A stretch of DNA of 64,000 nucleotides from Acanthosoma haemorrhoidale (lineage: Eukaryota; Arthropoda; Insecta; Hemiptera; Acanthosomatidae), in the NCBI GenBank assembly GCA_930367205.1, contig OV884009.1:123016639-123080638 (forward strand), given 5' to 3'. This document shows, piece after piece, positions 39,201 through 48,998 of the stretch (position 1 is its first letter; every line of letters begins with the position of its first letter). The notes under the pieces were generated by a model. The model did not search any database. It was given only the letters and a program-made list of their open reading frames with translations, and had not been told where the DNA came from. The translations under genes were made by a program, and so were the position numbers.

Positions 39201-39587
39201 GTCCCATATGGTCCCTTGACATTTATATTCCACTTTCCCCAACTTAATGTTCCATTTTTCCCCGATATTCTCCACACGCGCGCCTACCTTCCCCAACATG
39301 TCGCATCCAACTATCACCTGGTACTCCCGCGGCATGTTTCCTACGATATGTATCTTTAGATCTCCCCCTTTCTTCGCCCACCTATTTAGCCCTATGACTA
39401 ACTCTCCCACTACCTCGCAAGGGCCTCCCAGGGTGATTAAACTACAATTACATACCTGAATCTGGAGTGCCCTCTCTCCGCCATACAGCCTCTCCAGCGC
39501 TCCGCGGGACATAATGGTGTTGGTGCTTCCCGTGTCCACCAGACACATCTCTCCTCCTTTGACCCTAATTATTGGCAACGCACACAT
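36291..39587 (-). CDS. pol: Family A Pol: protease, RT, RNase H, integrase (catalytically damaged)
   Basis: 1098 codons without a stop. The protease reads LVDTGSTNTIMS. RT is complete, but the active site reads YMED (~residue 337) instead of YMDD. RNase H keeps TTDASEYALGAVLSQ, but an in-frame deletion near residue 520 removes the ERELL helix with its catalytic Glu. Integrase has an intact zinc module (HQGKTNH, CAVC), a core with QVDTFTWRG, SSDGGREFDN and GGIERLHSTL, and the RYEGPFKV tail. Length is otherwise normal. This copy could supply protease and perhaps integrase, but not reverse transcription. The frame is continuous with gag upstream. Confidence 0.93.
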   Translation of the reverse strand: MCALPIIRVKGGEMCLVDTGSTNTIMSRGALERLYGGERALQIQVCNCSLITLGGPCEVVGELVIGLNRWAKKGGDLKIHIVGNMPREYQVIVGCDMLGKVGARVENIGEKWNIKLGKVEYKCQGTIWDGRARIGAVNKIEGWREGLQREFEDIFYVEGDTLGATGKTVHEIQLKKEHVTYVKERRYPQALRRHIREEIESLKRQGIIIDSTSPYNSPIWAVRKKNRPGDETEKYRVVINYRKLNENTTDEKYPIPRFEDILDRLNGATIFSTLDLKAGYHQIKMSANDQDKTAFTFERGHYQFTRMPFGLKNAPITFQRLMDEFLRGIDEVVCQVYMEDLLVFSRTEAEHVEHLRSVFQRVREFGLKWSMEKSLLGKKKINFLGHTISQEGVKPDSTKVEAIRRMVVPTDVKGIRRLLGTLNYYRRFVPDMAAYLVPINNLLRKGARVVITPIMEQNIRKCMSSLQEEPILAFPNFQHPFTITTDASEYALGAVLSQERDGGERPVAYASRRLTKTEARYSTIAIDHFRPYVFGRKFRVHTDHRPLQWVGKLKESSARVTRWKEFLSQYNMEIIYKPGKENVVADWLSRAITVNALEEGEPSGEIQQFLREWTPGEDGSLGTRGDSEGEETLEEEGSAAERPVEMEVTEGIVNDKRRQIIWKSKTSGRLQIAYDSYRRSKIATIWSPPGVRNDQICRALKDASEPGKTHHVFVGNATIWEKICRLWRTEQLGVDRIFIRCTSMVETLKDREQQLEVTLAYHQGKTNHRGVQETLQALRRRYFWWGMKKSIQEMIGACAVCLTTKYDRHPPRGRQEESPTAETPLSDLQVDTFTWRGYKWVTTIDSFSKVAMAHPVQDRSSDAVMLALNTWFQFYGVPDRISSDGGREFDNGNIRKEMKTLDVSWHLNTPGHPKSRGGIERLHSTLSDHLRVYHAEKGLPANEAMPKAVAAYNHSIPTATGFSPFEILFGLRERRRNGAETVADKGMAEKMASNTVGFRKICDKVRERLTRDKARRVERENLKVRDRMGELKIGTIVYKKLGSNRSKELVRYEGPFKVVVIREHNVVTIESIRPPKKRRNVHIEQLKLPPGGEVVDQE

Positions 39588-39641
39588 CCTCTCCCGAATT
39601 GCATTACATCACAGGATGCGGTCGCCTCTCTGCCAACACGC

Positions 39642-39656
39642 TCCTCAGGCTTCATC
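39642..39656 (-). other. Candidate UGA readthrough junction (family A)
   Basis: GAAGCC-TGA-GGAGCG (TGA at 39645-39647). Twelve codons later a second in-frame TGA follows (CTG-TGA-TGT); C reads CTA-AGC-TGC there, so the second stop looks like decay. Confidence 0.55.
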
Positions 39657-40835
39657 ACGTTGCTCCCATCTACGTGACTCGACCTTCTGCCCTGTCTGTC
39701 TCCTGTTTCTGCTGCGCCTCGCTTCTTCTCCTTCAGTTCCCGAAGTCCCTGATGACTCATCTTCTGATGATCCACTCTCCCCATGTGTCATGCTCCGTCT
39801 CTCTCTTACTTCTTGAGTGTTTACCTCCATTGGTTCTGGTCGTTGGTATTCTCTCCTCCGGAAGATATACGGGCAATGCCTCGCGATGTGTCCTTCCTCG
39901 CCACACTCAAAACATTTTGTTCGAGGACACTGTGCCACTAAATGTCCTGCCTTCCTACATCCGTGGCATTTTCTTTCTTCCCTGGGTGGGGCATACCTCG
40001 GTCTCGTTCCTCTAAATCTTCTTTCTCCTGTCGTTCCCTTGTCTCTGCCAATAACGGACGTTTCTGGTCTCCTCCAGGTTGGTTTCAGGGTCCGGGTTCT
40101 TTTGTATGCAACTCGGCTCCACTCATTGTCGACGTCTTGCACCCTCACTTCTTCCTCCTTGGCACTAGTGTCGATCATTGATTGTGCTCACTCCGAGAAC
40201 GAGCGCTCATCAGAGAATCCTTCCTTTCTTCCTGTCTCCTTGGCCAGTTGCACTTTTAGAATTGTGGATAAGAATCCCATTCTACCCTCCACCTCTTCTA
40301 CGCTAATCGACTCTCTCATCTTCTCCGTTATTTTATTGAAACGGACTACTAACCCCGCAGCATATTGCCCGTTACTTTGTCTTGGGGACTTTGTCTCCCT
40401 AAACATTTGGAATATGTCCTCCTCGGGAGTCCATCGTCCTCCTCCGTACGCCTTCTTCAATCTCATCTTAATTAATTCCCACGGGGTTTCTTCATCTGCC
40501 TGAATTTGATTCAGTATACTTCTCTTGACCCGACATATCAGGGCCGCCTTCAACGATTCCGCGTCTCTGGGATCTATTAAATTTTCTTCTGCTTTAGCTC
40601 CAATTAAAGCTGTGAGACGGTCTCCTCCTTTTAGGAAATGGTTCAGCTCACCCAGTTCCCCAGTGAATCTCTCCAGCTCCGCAACAGCCTTCCTCAGATC
40701 CTGGGTATTCATCGCTTTTACCCTCATCAGCGCGAGCGCCGTAGCATGAACTTCTGGCATAGTTCCCACTCTTCTAATATCTGCTCCCTCTACGAGATTC
40801 AAGACGGGCTGTCTCAAAACTCCTCCTTCAGTCAT
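39645..40835 (-). pseudogene. gag: Family A Gag with one nonsense codon
   Basis: The probable start is the ATG at 40833-40835, ~95 bases after the primer site. The capsid-like region includes LKKAYGGGRWTPEEDIFQMF. Two CCHC knuckles, CHGCRKAGHLVAQC and CFECGEEGHIARHC, lie near 39890-39965. PEPMEVN and an acidic Ser-rich tail follow. A TGA at 40188-40190 stands where D2 has a Cys codon (IECAQ), splitting gag between capsid and knuckles. Otherwise one register runs from start to pol. Confidence 0.88.
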
Positions 40836-40911
40836 CTTCTCTCTTTCGCGTATAGAAGAAAAAAAAACAAAAAAAATTACGCTCGCACTCGATAACTCTT
40901 TTTCTCCACGG

Positions 40912-40930
40912 TTCACGGGTTTCGGCACCA
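40912..40930 (-). promoter_or_regulatory. tRNA-Phe primer-binding site of A
   Basis: The minus strand reads TGGTGCCGAAACCCGTG from the last LTR base, with about 15 matches to the tRNA-Phe 3' end. Confidence 0.8.
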
Positions 40931-41109
40931 GTTAATGTTTATTGAATTACAAGCCAAGAAAGGTTGGTAATAAGAACACGTAGAACGTTATAACAAGACT
41001 GCTTTATTTAGACCAAGATACCTCTATCTATTGGTATTACCTGTAAACATATACAGATAACATATGTTTGGGGATTAAGGCTGGGCACTAGCGGCGCCTG
41101 GACTTAACT
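40930..41109 (-). repeat. 5' LTR of A
   Basis: 180 bp, two differences from 35805-35984; followed by TATATATATA. Confidence 0.94.
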
Positions 41110-41207
41110 TATATATATATAAGTATATTGTATATACTAAATTCTAATATTCTATATATATCTAAATCTATATATCTAAATTCAATATATATAAATATAT
41201 TGTATAT

Positions 41208-41250
<43 letters not shown>
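41110..41250. repeat. Degenerate TA-rich tract
   Basis: 141 bases of TA repeats with TG, TC and TAA interruptions, including TATATTGTATATACAATATA-like palindromes. It is the least regular TA tract here and could be part of the original target locus. Confidence 0.85.
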
Positions 41251-41253
<3 letters not shown>

Positions 41254-41587
41254 AACAATTTTCCTATTTTGTTACAATTTATTAATATAAAAAAAAAAAC
41301 AAGTTCCATTCACTATGTTTTTAACAAATTTAAATGGTTAGCAGTACCTTTTTTTTTTTTAAAGATGTTTTCTTAGTGGTGTGAAGTGGGTCAGAAAAAA
41401 TTTTGTTCGACTGGTAGAAGACAAGGTGCTCTCTCATTGCCCACTGATTTAAAACTCCTCGCCTGTTTTCATTTTCCTTTCCGGCTTTTCTCGCCTCGAC
41501 CTTTGCATCGTCGATCGACTTCCACAAAGCCCCCACTTATAATAACTATATAATATGTTGTGATATGGCTCAGTCCATATTATTACA
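41251..41587 (-). repeat. 3' LTR of L (337 bp)
   Basis: TGTAACAATTTTCC...ATTATTACA on the plus strand. The polypurine tract next to it is weak (AGGGTGGTCCAA on the minus strand). Confidence 0.88.
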
Positions 41588-42290
41588 TTGGACCACCCTG
41601 AGAAGAAAAACAAACAAAACAAAAATCTGCTTTACATCTGCAAATTTAATTCAAAATTTCCTCATATGGTACGACCAATCGACCTGTGAGTTTTTTTTTA
41701 TACCTAACGGTGTATACAAAGCATACATATAACAACCTGTTACCAATATTTTCAAATTGTATCAATTAAACAGGCATAGAATTATTTATCTTTTCTGCTA
41801 CAAGCAGTAAAAGATCATAATTAGAATTTTACTTAAACCACATTCACTCTATAAAATTTTATCCATTCATACCTTATTCCACTAACACTACTGTAAATAT
41901 ACACTTTTAACAAACTATACTCCTATCTCCTCCTCACCTGTCATTGACTGTGGTGGGATATAAATTATGAATTTAGATCTATTCACATTCTTGTGACTTA
42001 AAGAACTAACATTATTTACCTAATCTACTACCAATAAACAAACACGAGTGAAACAAGATTTTTTTTGTATAGGGTGTTCATTTTAAATCTTGAACCCTTT
42101 TGAGAAACTTAGAAATTTTCCTCAACATCACTTTTTTTTTTTTTTTAAATTAAATTAATAAATAAGGGGAATAATATAATAATAAATAATGATTTTAAAT
42201 GACTAGACTAATAATAATAATCTGACTTTATCGAAGTTGACTATCTATTTACAACACAGTACAAATAACATTCTACAAACTACTCAGATT
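41588..42290 (-). other. Family L 3' untranslated region
   Basis: About 700 AT-rich bases with poly-T runs. No gene or env-like frame is seen. Confidence 0.7.
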
Positions 42291-42435
42291 TCATGTTTTG
42301 AACCGTTTTAATAAGTTCGCATGAAACTTTCCTCTTCTCTTTATTCCATTTCCTGGGCAGACTAACAGGTAAGTGGTATCGCCGTAGCTCTTCTTAATCT
42401 TATAAGGGCCTTCGTAGAGTTTCAAAAACTTCGCT
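42291..42435 (-). pseudogene. pol: Family L integrase tail remnant
   Basis: Encodes KFLKLYEGPYKIKKSYGDTTYLL and a basic end: the GPY/F module at the end of gypsy integrases. It is joined out of frame to RNase H, so the integrase zinc module and core are deleted. Confidence 0.78.
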
Positions 42436-43852
42436 TAAATATGTCTCGAATTTTTTTTACTGCCCATACGATGGCGAGTAATTCCTGTTCGGTGGTCGAA
42501 TACAGCTGTTCTGCTCCCCTTAACACCTTACTGGCAAATGCCACTACTTCACACTCTTCTTCGTCGTCTTTTTGGTAAAGCTGTGCCCCGATCGCGTAAC
42601 TGCTAGCGTCGGTTTGCAAGATAAATGGTCGCTCAAAATTAGGATGTGCCAACATGACTTGCTTAATAAATGACTCCTGAATTTGTTCGAACTGCCGCTG
42701 TTCTAATTCGCTCCACTTCCATTTTACTCCTTTTCGCAGTAGTCGCTTTAACGGTTCAAACAGGTGAGCGTAACTTTTGTTGAATCGTTGGTAAAATCCG
42801 GTCAACCCCATAAAACTTTTCAAATCCTTTACACATTTCGGTCTAGGAAATTTCTTGATTGCCAGAATCTTTTCTCCTTGTGGTTTTAGACCACTGGTGG
42901 TCAAAACAAAACCCAAATACTCTACTTCTTTTTTAAAAAAAATTGATTTTTCTAAATTCAGTGTGACACCTGTCCTTCGAATTATTTGAAATAATTTGTC
43001 CAACACGTCCAGGTGTTCTTCTGGGGTGACTGTCATGCACAACAAATCATCAACATATGTTTTGATTTGTTTTTTCAGGTCCTCTAACATAAACGATATG
43101 CCTCTGCTTAACGCTGCTAGTGACACACTTAGTCCAAAGGGCACCCTATTAAATTCATACACTTTCCCTTCATGCATAAATGCAGTGTATTTTCGATCTG
43201 CTGGGTGCAATTCGATTTGCCAAAATGATTTAGTCAAATCAATCATACTGAAAAATTTTTGTTGACCACACATTTTTAGAATTTGGTCAATCGGCTCAGA
43301 ACGCTCGTAGTCTGAGATGAGTCGCTTATTTAGATTTCTGGCATCGAGACTAATCCACACATTTCCATCTTTTTTATTTACTATTACAATTGGGTTTATA
43401 TACGCACTATTACTCCGACTTATTATTCCGTCGCTTAACATTTTATGGAGTTCCCGAGCTACTGCATCTGCTTTTCTAAATGGTATTTTATAGGGACGGG
43501 TAAAATATGGGCTATCGTCGTTAACTTTCAATCGATATTTGTACCCCTGAACCAAACCTGGTGTATTATGAAAGATTTCTTGATTATCTTTTAATAGACC
43601 TCGAAATCTTTGAATGATCACGGCAGGAAAATTTGAATAATTTTCGACCATTTCACTAATCTTTTTCTCGATCTGCTGCTCCTGACTATCTTGAAAATCC
43701 TCACAAAAGGTTGCTTGAACCGATCTCGCCCAAGTACTGGAATTTTCTGCAAACTTAATTTCTCCACCTTGATCACTGGAAGGGTGTGTGAAACTCATTT
43801 TATTGGCTTTTGTATCCAATATAAAATTATAGGTGGATAAAAAATTTTTCAT
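42422..43852 (-). CDS. pol: Family L RT and RNase H (gag, protease and integrase lost)
   Basis: A 476-codon open frame. It begins in the linker after protease (FILDTKANKMSF) and runs through RT with SLDARNLNKRL, FSMIDLTKSFWQ (Asp), VPFGLSVS and YVDDLLCMT (Asp-Asp). The thumb is YLGFVLTTSGL, and RNase H has QTDASSYAIGAQLYQ and TTEQELLAIVWAVKK (Glu). It then breaks off in the middle of RNase H. All RT catalytic residues are present. No authentic start codon is expected, because this segment is normally internal to Pol. Confidence 0.88.
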   Translation of the reverse strand: MKNFLSTYNFILDTKANKMSFTHPSSDQGGEIKFAENSSTWARSVQATFCEDFQDSQEQQIEKKISEMVENYSNFPAVIIQRFRGLLKDNQEIFHNTPGLVQGYKYRLKVNDDSPYFTRPYKIPFRKADAVARELHKMLSDGIISRSNSAYINPIVIVNKKDGNVWISLDARNLNKRLISDYERSEPIDQILKMCGQQKFFSMIDLTKSFWQIELHPADRKYTAFMHEGKVYEFNRVPFGLSVSLAALSRGISFMLEDLKKQIKTYVDDLLCMTVTPEEHLDVLDKLFQIIRRTGVTLNLEKSIFFKKEVEYLGFVLTTSGLKPQGEKILAIKKFPRPKCVKDLKSFMGLTGFYQRFNKSYAHLFEPLKRLLRKGVKWKWSELEQRQFEQIQESFIKQVMLAHPNFERPFILQTDASSYAIGAQLYQKDDEEECEVVAFASKVLRGAEQLYSTTEQELLAIVWAVKKIRDIFKRSF

Positions 43853-44133
43853 CCATTTTTAAAAAAAAAATCTTTTCTCATTTCAGTAGAATTTTGGGCC
43901 AATCGGTCAAACTTTGCATTATTTTGTTCCAGAATTTGCATAATTCTATCCATTTGAGTGGCAGTTGGGGCCTGACCACTGAATTTGTCTTTAGAGGTCA
44001 GTGGGTCGGGTTGTCGAATCGTATGATCGTGTGGATTAATCGGATTTGACGTCTCTGTCTCCAATTTACCAATTCCTTCACTATTTGTCGTCGATTGGTT
44101 GTCCATTTTTAATTGTGACCTTGTTAGAGGCAT
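43849..44133 (-). pseudogene. gag: Family L Gag N-terminal fragment
   Basis: 94 codons starting MPLTRSQLKM, polar and Asn/Thr/Pro-rich, with a short helical segment at the end. It is cut in an A-rich stretch where it joins the pol linker; capsid, nucleocapsid and protease are missing. Assigned to gag by position after the primer site and leader, not by a recognised domain. Confidence 0.7.
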
Positions 44134-44248
44134 TTAAATTTTAATCTGAAATTATTATTATTTTTTTTTTTTTTAAATTCACTACTGTACTTATCCGCTA
44201 ACCAAATTTGCCGACTTTCGTTGTCCTGGCAACATTAAAATAAATCTT

Positions 44249-44267
44249 GTCGACTGTACGGGCGCCA
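44249..44267 (-). promoter_or_regulatory. tRNA-Lys-like primer-binding site of L
   Basis: The minus strand reads TGGCGCCCGTACAGTCGAC, two bases after the LTR. The first nine bases match the common tRNA-Lys primer pattern; the exact isoacceptor is not verified. Confidence 0.7.
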
Positions 44268-44269
44268 CT

Positions 44270-45229
44270 TGTAACAATTTTTCTATTTTGTTACAATTTA
44301 TTAATGTAACACCCCCGTACCTACCGGGAAATAGGAAATTTTCCTTTGGAAGAGGTTGAGAAAGCAGGGAACGGGAAGTTAGGAACCTGGAAAGAATTAT
44401 GGAAGACTTATCAGCTAGCCTGCACCAATTTATAACCGGGTGAATTGGTTGGGAAAGATACAAATAAAAACGATACATAAACTCCTTTTTCTACGCCAAA
44501 ACTACTGGTTTATTAAAGTTAATAACTCATTTTAAACAATTTCTATAACACATAATGTTCATTGTATATTGATATAATAATTGAATGTCCTAAGCTCCCA
44601 CGGGGATTAATGTCCCCCACACCAAGTGAATTTGATTGAGTTACCTTTAATACAGTCCTTTCCTAAGATCCGTCTATCTTTCCTCCTTTAGAACACTCAC
44701 TATTTCTCACAGGTATCTCAGTACACTCCATCGAAGCTTACACACATACGAGATAACCTTCCTCGTTTTGTTATAACATGTGTTCTTATTTTTTTATTCT
44801 TTCAATGCTGATGTCAAAGGCACGCGTTTATCCTCTTCCAGCCGTCTAGGAAGTGCAGATACCAGTTGGTGCCGGTAATCTAATCTCTCGGAATGGTACA
44901 TACTCAACGCTGTTTTGTTACAATTAATATAAAAAAAAAACAAGTTCCATTCACTATGTTTTTAACAAATTTAAATGGTTAGCAGTACCTTTTTTTTTTT
45001 TTAAAGATGTTTTCTTAGTGGTGTGAAGTGGGTCAGAAAAAATTTTGTTCGACTGGTAGAAGACAAGGTGCTCTCTCATTACCCACTGATTTAAAACTCC
45101 TCGCCTGTTTTCATTTTCCTTTCCGGCTTTTCTCGCCCCAACCTTTGCATCATCGATCGACTTCCACAAAGCCCCCACTTATAATAACTATATAATATGT
45201 TGTGATATGGCTCAGTCCATATTATTACA
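44270..45229 (-). repeat. 5' LTR of L, split by solo LTR M
   Basis: The two parts, 44270-44302 and 44923-45229, together match the 3' LTR. The outer end abuts ATATATATA. Confidence 0.88.
44303..44922. repeat. Solo LTR, family M (620 bp), inserted in the L LTR
   Basis: Begins TGTAACAC and ends TTGTTACA. It is flanked by an exact 5-bp duplication ATTAA (44298-44302 and 44923-44927). Removing it and one ATTAA recreates the uninterrupted L LTR. A poly(A)-type AATAAA near 44464 favours plus orientation. No related sequence occurs elsewhere in the window. Confidence 0.9.
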
Positions 45230-45238
45230 ATATATATA

Positions 45239-45416
45239 ACTTATGTGTCTCGGATCGTGAAACGTAAAAAAAAGAATAAGTAAGGGACGAAATAACACTC
45301 TTGAAGGCTGGTTAAGAACTAGCTTTATTCAAATTATAATCCTCTACGTATGTATTCACGATGTTTATCAAGGTAGTTTGGAATTAGTGGCTACTCCCGT
45401 AGGTCACATCTTAACT
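45239..45416 (-). repeat. 3' LTR of J with adjacent polypurine tract and hairpin
   Basis: Plus strand ACTTATGTG...ATCTTAACT, then CTCCCCTGCC. Stem arms AGTTTACGA (45427-45435) and TCGTAAACT (45442-45450) pair perfectly. Confidence 0.92.
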
Positions 45417-45450
45417 CTCCCCTGCCAGTTTACGAACATCCTCGTAAACT

Positions 45451-45681
45451 CAAAACACAAACAAAACAAAAACAAAAATAAATTCTACATCGTTGGTTAA
45501 AAATAAAATAAACAAAATTACAGCTTCCTCTATATACATAACTAACTTAATCTAGAATTTTACATAATACACAAAGAATAAACTAGGGTAATTTACCCAA
45601 AACTCTATATACAAAAATAAAAGATATATTGCTCTATTCTAGAAAAACGTAACATAACATGATGGTACTTAAAATACACTC
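45451..45681 (-). other. Family J 3' untranslated region
   Basis: AT-rich, no gene seen. Confidence 0.7.
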
Positions 45682-47355
45682 TTATGGTCTGGCTTCTCCC
45701 ACTGGAAACTTAAGTTGCTCGATATGTACAGTACTCCGTTTCCTGGGTTCAGCCAGACTCTGAACGGTGACAAGATTGTGTTCCCTAATTGTAAGCACTT
45801 TGAACGGACCCTCATACCTCAGGACTTCCTTTGCACGATTCGACAGGATCTTCCTGTAAACAATAGTGCCTATCCTAACGGTACCCGTAATATCTCTTAC
45901 TCCCTCGCTACTCTCTTGCTTTTCTCCGCGACCATTCGCCCATACGATACGGTTAGCTGTTCCGCCATGCTCTCGTCTACAATCGTCTCTCCCTCGTTCC
46001 TCCTTCGTGCGCGTAAACCAAAAAGAGCTTCGAACGGGGAAAACCCGGTGGCCATATGAATAGAATGATTATACGCTTCTATGGCTCGGGGCATCGCCTC
46101 ATCCACTTCCAACCCTTTATCGGCATGGAAAACTCTGAGATGTTCTCCCAACGTATTGTGGAGCCGTTCGATCCCTCCCCTACTTTTGGGATGACCGGGC
46201 GTATTCAAATGCCATGTAACCCCTAACCGTTTCATCTCTTGTCTCAACTGAGCATTATCGAATTCTCTGCCTTCATCCGAGGAGATCGTATCTGGGACTC
46301 CGTAGAATTGAAACCAAGTTTGGAGGGCGCCACACAACGCCACTGCCGATTTCTCCTTCACCGGGTGGGCCATGGCTGTTTTGCTAAATATGTCCACCAC
46401 CGTCACCCACTTAAAGCCTCTCCACGTAAAAGTATCTATCTGCAGGTCTGTTAACGGTGCTGTAGGAGTACCCGTCTCCGTTTGTAACCCTACCGGAGGA
46501 TGGCGGTCATACCTTGTAGTATGGCAAATGACGCATTCTCTCACGATCTCTTCCACCGTTTTTCGCATCCCTACCCAATAGTATTTCCTTTTTAGTGCCA
46601 CCAACGTCTCATCGATCCCCCGGTGGTTCGTCTTCCCTTGATGGTATGCGCTCGTTACGTCCTTTTGCTGTTCCTGATCGCTAATGGTCTCTACCATATA
46701 GCGGCATCGTATGAATGTTCTGTCCATCCCTATCTTTTCATACCTCCACAAGTTACGTAACTTGTCCCACACCGTCGCGTTTCCCACATTCAGATGATGG
46801 GTCACTCCTGGCTTAGAGGCGTCTTTTAGTGCTTGACAGAGTTGTTCTTCTTGAACTCCAGGTTGTGACCAAATGGTGGTGATGGAATGTTTTTCATATT
46901 TGGAGAACTCAATTTTTACGAGCCCCGTCGTCCTTGTCTTCCAAATGACCTGTCGAGATTTGTTGTTGATTATCTCATCTATCTCCTCCATCTCTGCTGT
47001 TCTCTCGTTCTCCGACTCATCATACGAGGGATCCTCATTGTTATGGAGTTCAGGTCTGCGCTCTCCTTCCCCGTCTGGCGTCCATTCACGCACAAGTCGC
47101 ACAAGTCCCCGGACGATTCTCCAGCCTCCGTCTCGATCATGTTCACTTGTAGAGCACGAGATAGCCAGTCAGCGACAACGTTATCTTTTCCTGGTTTGTA
47201 CACCACTTACAGGTTGTACTGACTTAGAATCTCCTTCCATCGCGTGACTCCAGTCGAGGACTCCTTCAGATTACCCACCCACAACAAAGGACGATGATCA
47301 GTATGTACTTTAAACCGCCATCCAAATACATATGGTCTAAAGTGTTGCACTGCCC
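45682..47355 (-). pseudogene. pol: Family J RNase H end, connection and integrase
   Basis: Readable as KDNVVADWLSRALQVN (47206-47120), then 47102-45897 with the connection, the zinc module (HQGKTNH, CVIC), and a core with QIDTFTWRG, SSDEGREFDN and GGIERLHNTL. A frameshift near 45897 moves the RYEGPFKV tail into another frame, ending at TAA 45682-45684. A further shift near 47110 and another near 47380 separate the RNase H parts. All integrase catalytic residues survive. Confidence 0.88.
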
Positions 47356-47364
47356 AAACGATTG

Positions 47365-48351
47365 CTAACAGTTCGCGTTCGAGTGCGGTGTAACGAGGGA
47401 TTCCGCATCCGTAAGTCTCCTGCTCGCGTATGCCACGGGTCTTTCCCCCTTCTCGCTTTCCTGTGATAAGACCGCCCCCAGTGCATATTCACTGGCATCC
47501 GTGGTGATCAAAAATGTCTTCGCGAAATCTGGGAATGCGAGAACTGGTTCCGTTTGCAACCTCATCATACATTTCTGTATATTCGTCTCGATCTCTGGCG
47601 TAATCCTAACTGTGCGTCCCTTCCTCAATAGTTCGTTGATAGGAACCATACTTTCGGCCATCTCCGGTACGAATCTGTGGTAATAATTTAAGGTTCCTAA
47701 CAACCTCCGGACCCCCTTCACATCGCTTGGCATTACCATTTTCCCGATCGCTTCGACTTTTTTTCCATCTGGTCTTACCCCTTCTTCCGAAATCACGTGT
47801 CCCAGAAAACTAATCTGTCTTTGTCCCAGTATCGACTGTTCTTGTGATAATTTCAACCCAAACTGGCGTATCCTGTTGAAGACTTGACGCAAGTCCTCTA
47901 GATGACTCGACTCAAACTTGCTAAATACCAGGAGATCGTCCATATAAACTTGACACATGTTTTCGTCGAGGCCGCGCAGGAATTCGTCATTCAATCTTTG
48001 AAATGTTATAGGCGCATTTTTTAGCCCAAATGGCATACGGGTAAACTCGTAATGCCCCCTTTCAAAAGTAAACGCCGTTTTGGCTTGGTCTCTGGGATGC
48101 ATACGGATCTGGTGATATCCGGACTTTAGGTCGAGCGTACTAAATATGGATGCTCCTCCCAGCCGATCCAAAATATCTTCCAATCTCGGAATGGGGTATT
48201 TTTCATCCCGTGTGTTTTCATTTAATTGTTGAAAATCAACCACCACCCTATATCGCTCCTTTTTGTCCCCTTCGACCGGCTTCTTTTTCACAGCCCATAA
48301 TAGACTATTAAAGGCCGATACGCTATTCACGATAACCCCTTGCCGCTTCAA
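47365..48351 (-). pseudogene. pol: Family J reverse transcriptase and RNase H start
   Basis: RT blocks VVDFQQLNEN, FSTLDLKSGYHQ (Asp), MPFGLKNAP and YMDDLLVFS (Asp-Asp), thumb FLGHVISEEGVRPD, then RNase H TTDASEYALGAVLSQ. The frame is lost just before the ERELL helix, where bases around 47395 are missing. Separated from the protease frame by a frameshift near 48350. Confidence 0.9.
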
Positions 48352-48992
48352 CTGCGAATGTGTTCTCTTAACGCCTGGGGGTACCTCCGCTCCTTTACAT
48401 ATGTGACCTTATCCGACTTCAACTGGATCTCGTGAAGAGTTTCCCCCGTCGCGCTCAACGGATCCCCTTCGCGGAAAAAAATGTCTCCAAATTCATCCCT
48501 TACCCTTTTTCTCCAGTCTACCCCCTTAGTGATTACTCCCACGTGCCTAACACTTTCCATCACATCTTGCGTCGTCCGGTACCTCTTTTTCCCAATCCGA
48601 ACTACCCACTGACCCCCTGAGCTACGAATTTGTATCCCTAGTGTGTTAAATAGATCGCATCCCAAAATCCCCCCGTACTCCCGCGGCATGTTTTCCACAA
48701 CGTGCAGTGTCATCACCTCCCCCTGCTTTCCCCACTTATCTAGGGCTAACTCGATTTCCCCGTCTATAGTACAGGGCCCGCTCAAAGTGATCACTTTACA
48801 TTGACATGGCTTAACATGTGGTTTACATTTTGCTTTAAATATTACCTCTAATTTATTCCTACTCACTAACGTACAGGAACTCCCCGTATCCACTAAACAT
48901 TTCCACCCTTTGCAGAATTCTATAATAGGCAACCTGTCCCACTTCTTTACAACACTATTCACAAAAAGGTTGCCCCTCCTTTCACACAATTC
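48348..48992 (-). pseudogene. pol: Family J protease and RT N-terminus
   Basis: The same register as gag, starting right after its TGA. The retropepsin is CLVDTGSSCTLVS with intact DTG, then the GGILGCDLFN half. The RT start is VTYVKERRYPQALREH, ending at a frameshift near 48350. Confidence 0.9.
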
Positions 48993-48998
48993 TCATTC
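48990..48998 (-). other. Candidate UGA readthrough junction (family J)
   Basis: GAA-TGA-GAA (TGA at 48993-48995), with pol open in the same frame directly after it. Confidence 0.6.

Larger units (their letters stand above)
35805..41109 (-). mobile_element. Full-length family A Ty3/gypsy retrotransposon
   Basis: 5305 bp with two 180-bp LTRs differing at two sites. Gag and pol are complete in layout and share a single register from end to end, with three in-frame TGA codons. Several catalytic defects (see pol) make it non-autonomous. Both ends abut TATATA. Confidence 0.95.
41251..45229 (-). mobile_element. Family L Ty3/gypsy element, internally deleted and interrupted by solo LTR M
   Basis: LTRs at 41251-41587 and 44270-45229, the latter split by M; ends TGTAATAATA...TTGTTACA, flanked by ATATA. 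A tRNA-Lys-like primer site is present. Gag, protease and integrase each lost large parts, leaving an RT-RNase H frame and two terminal fragments. LTRs are close in sequence outside the insertion. Confidence 0.9.
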
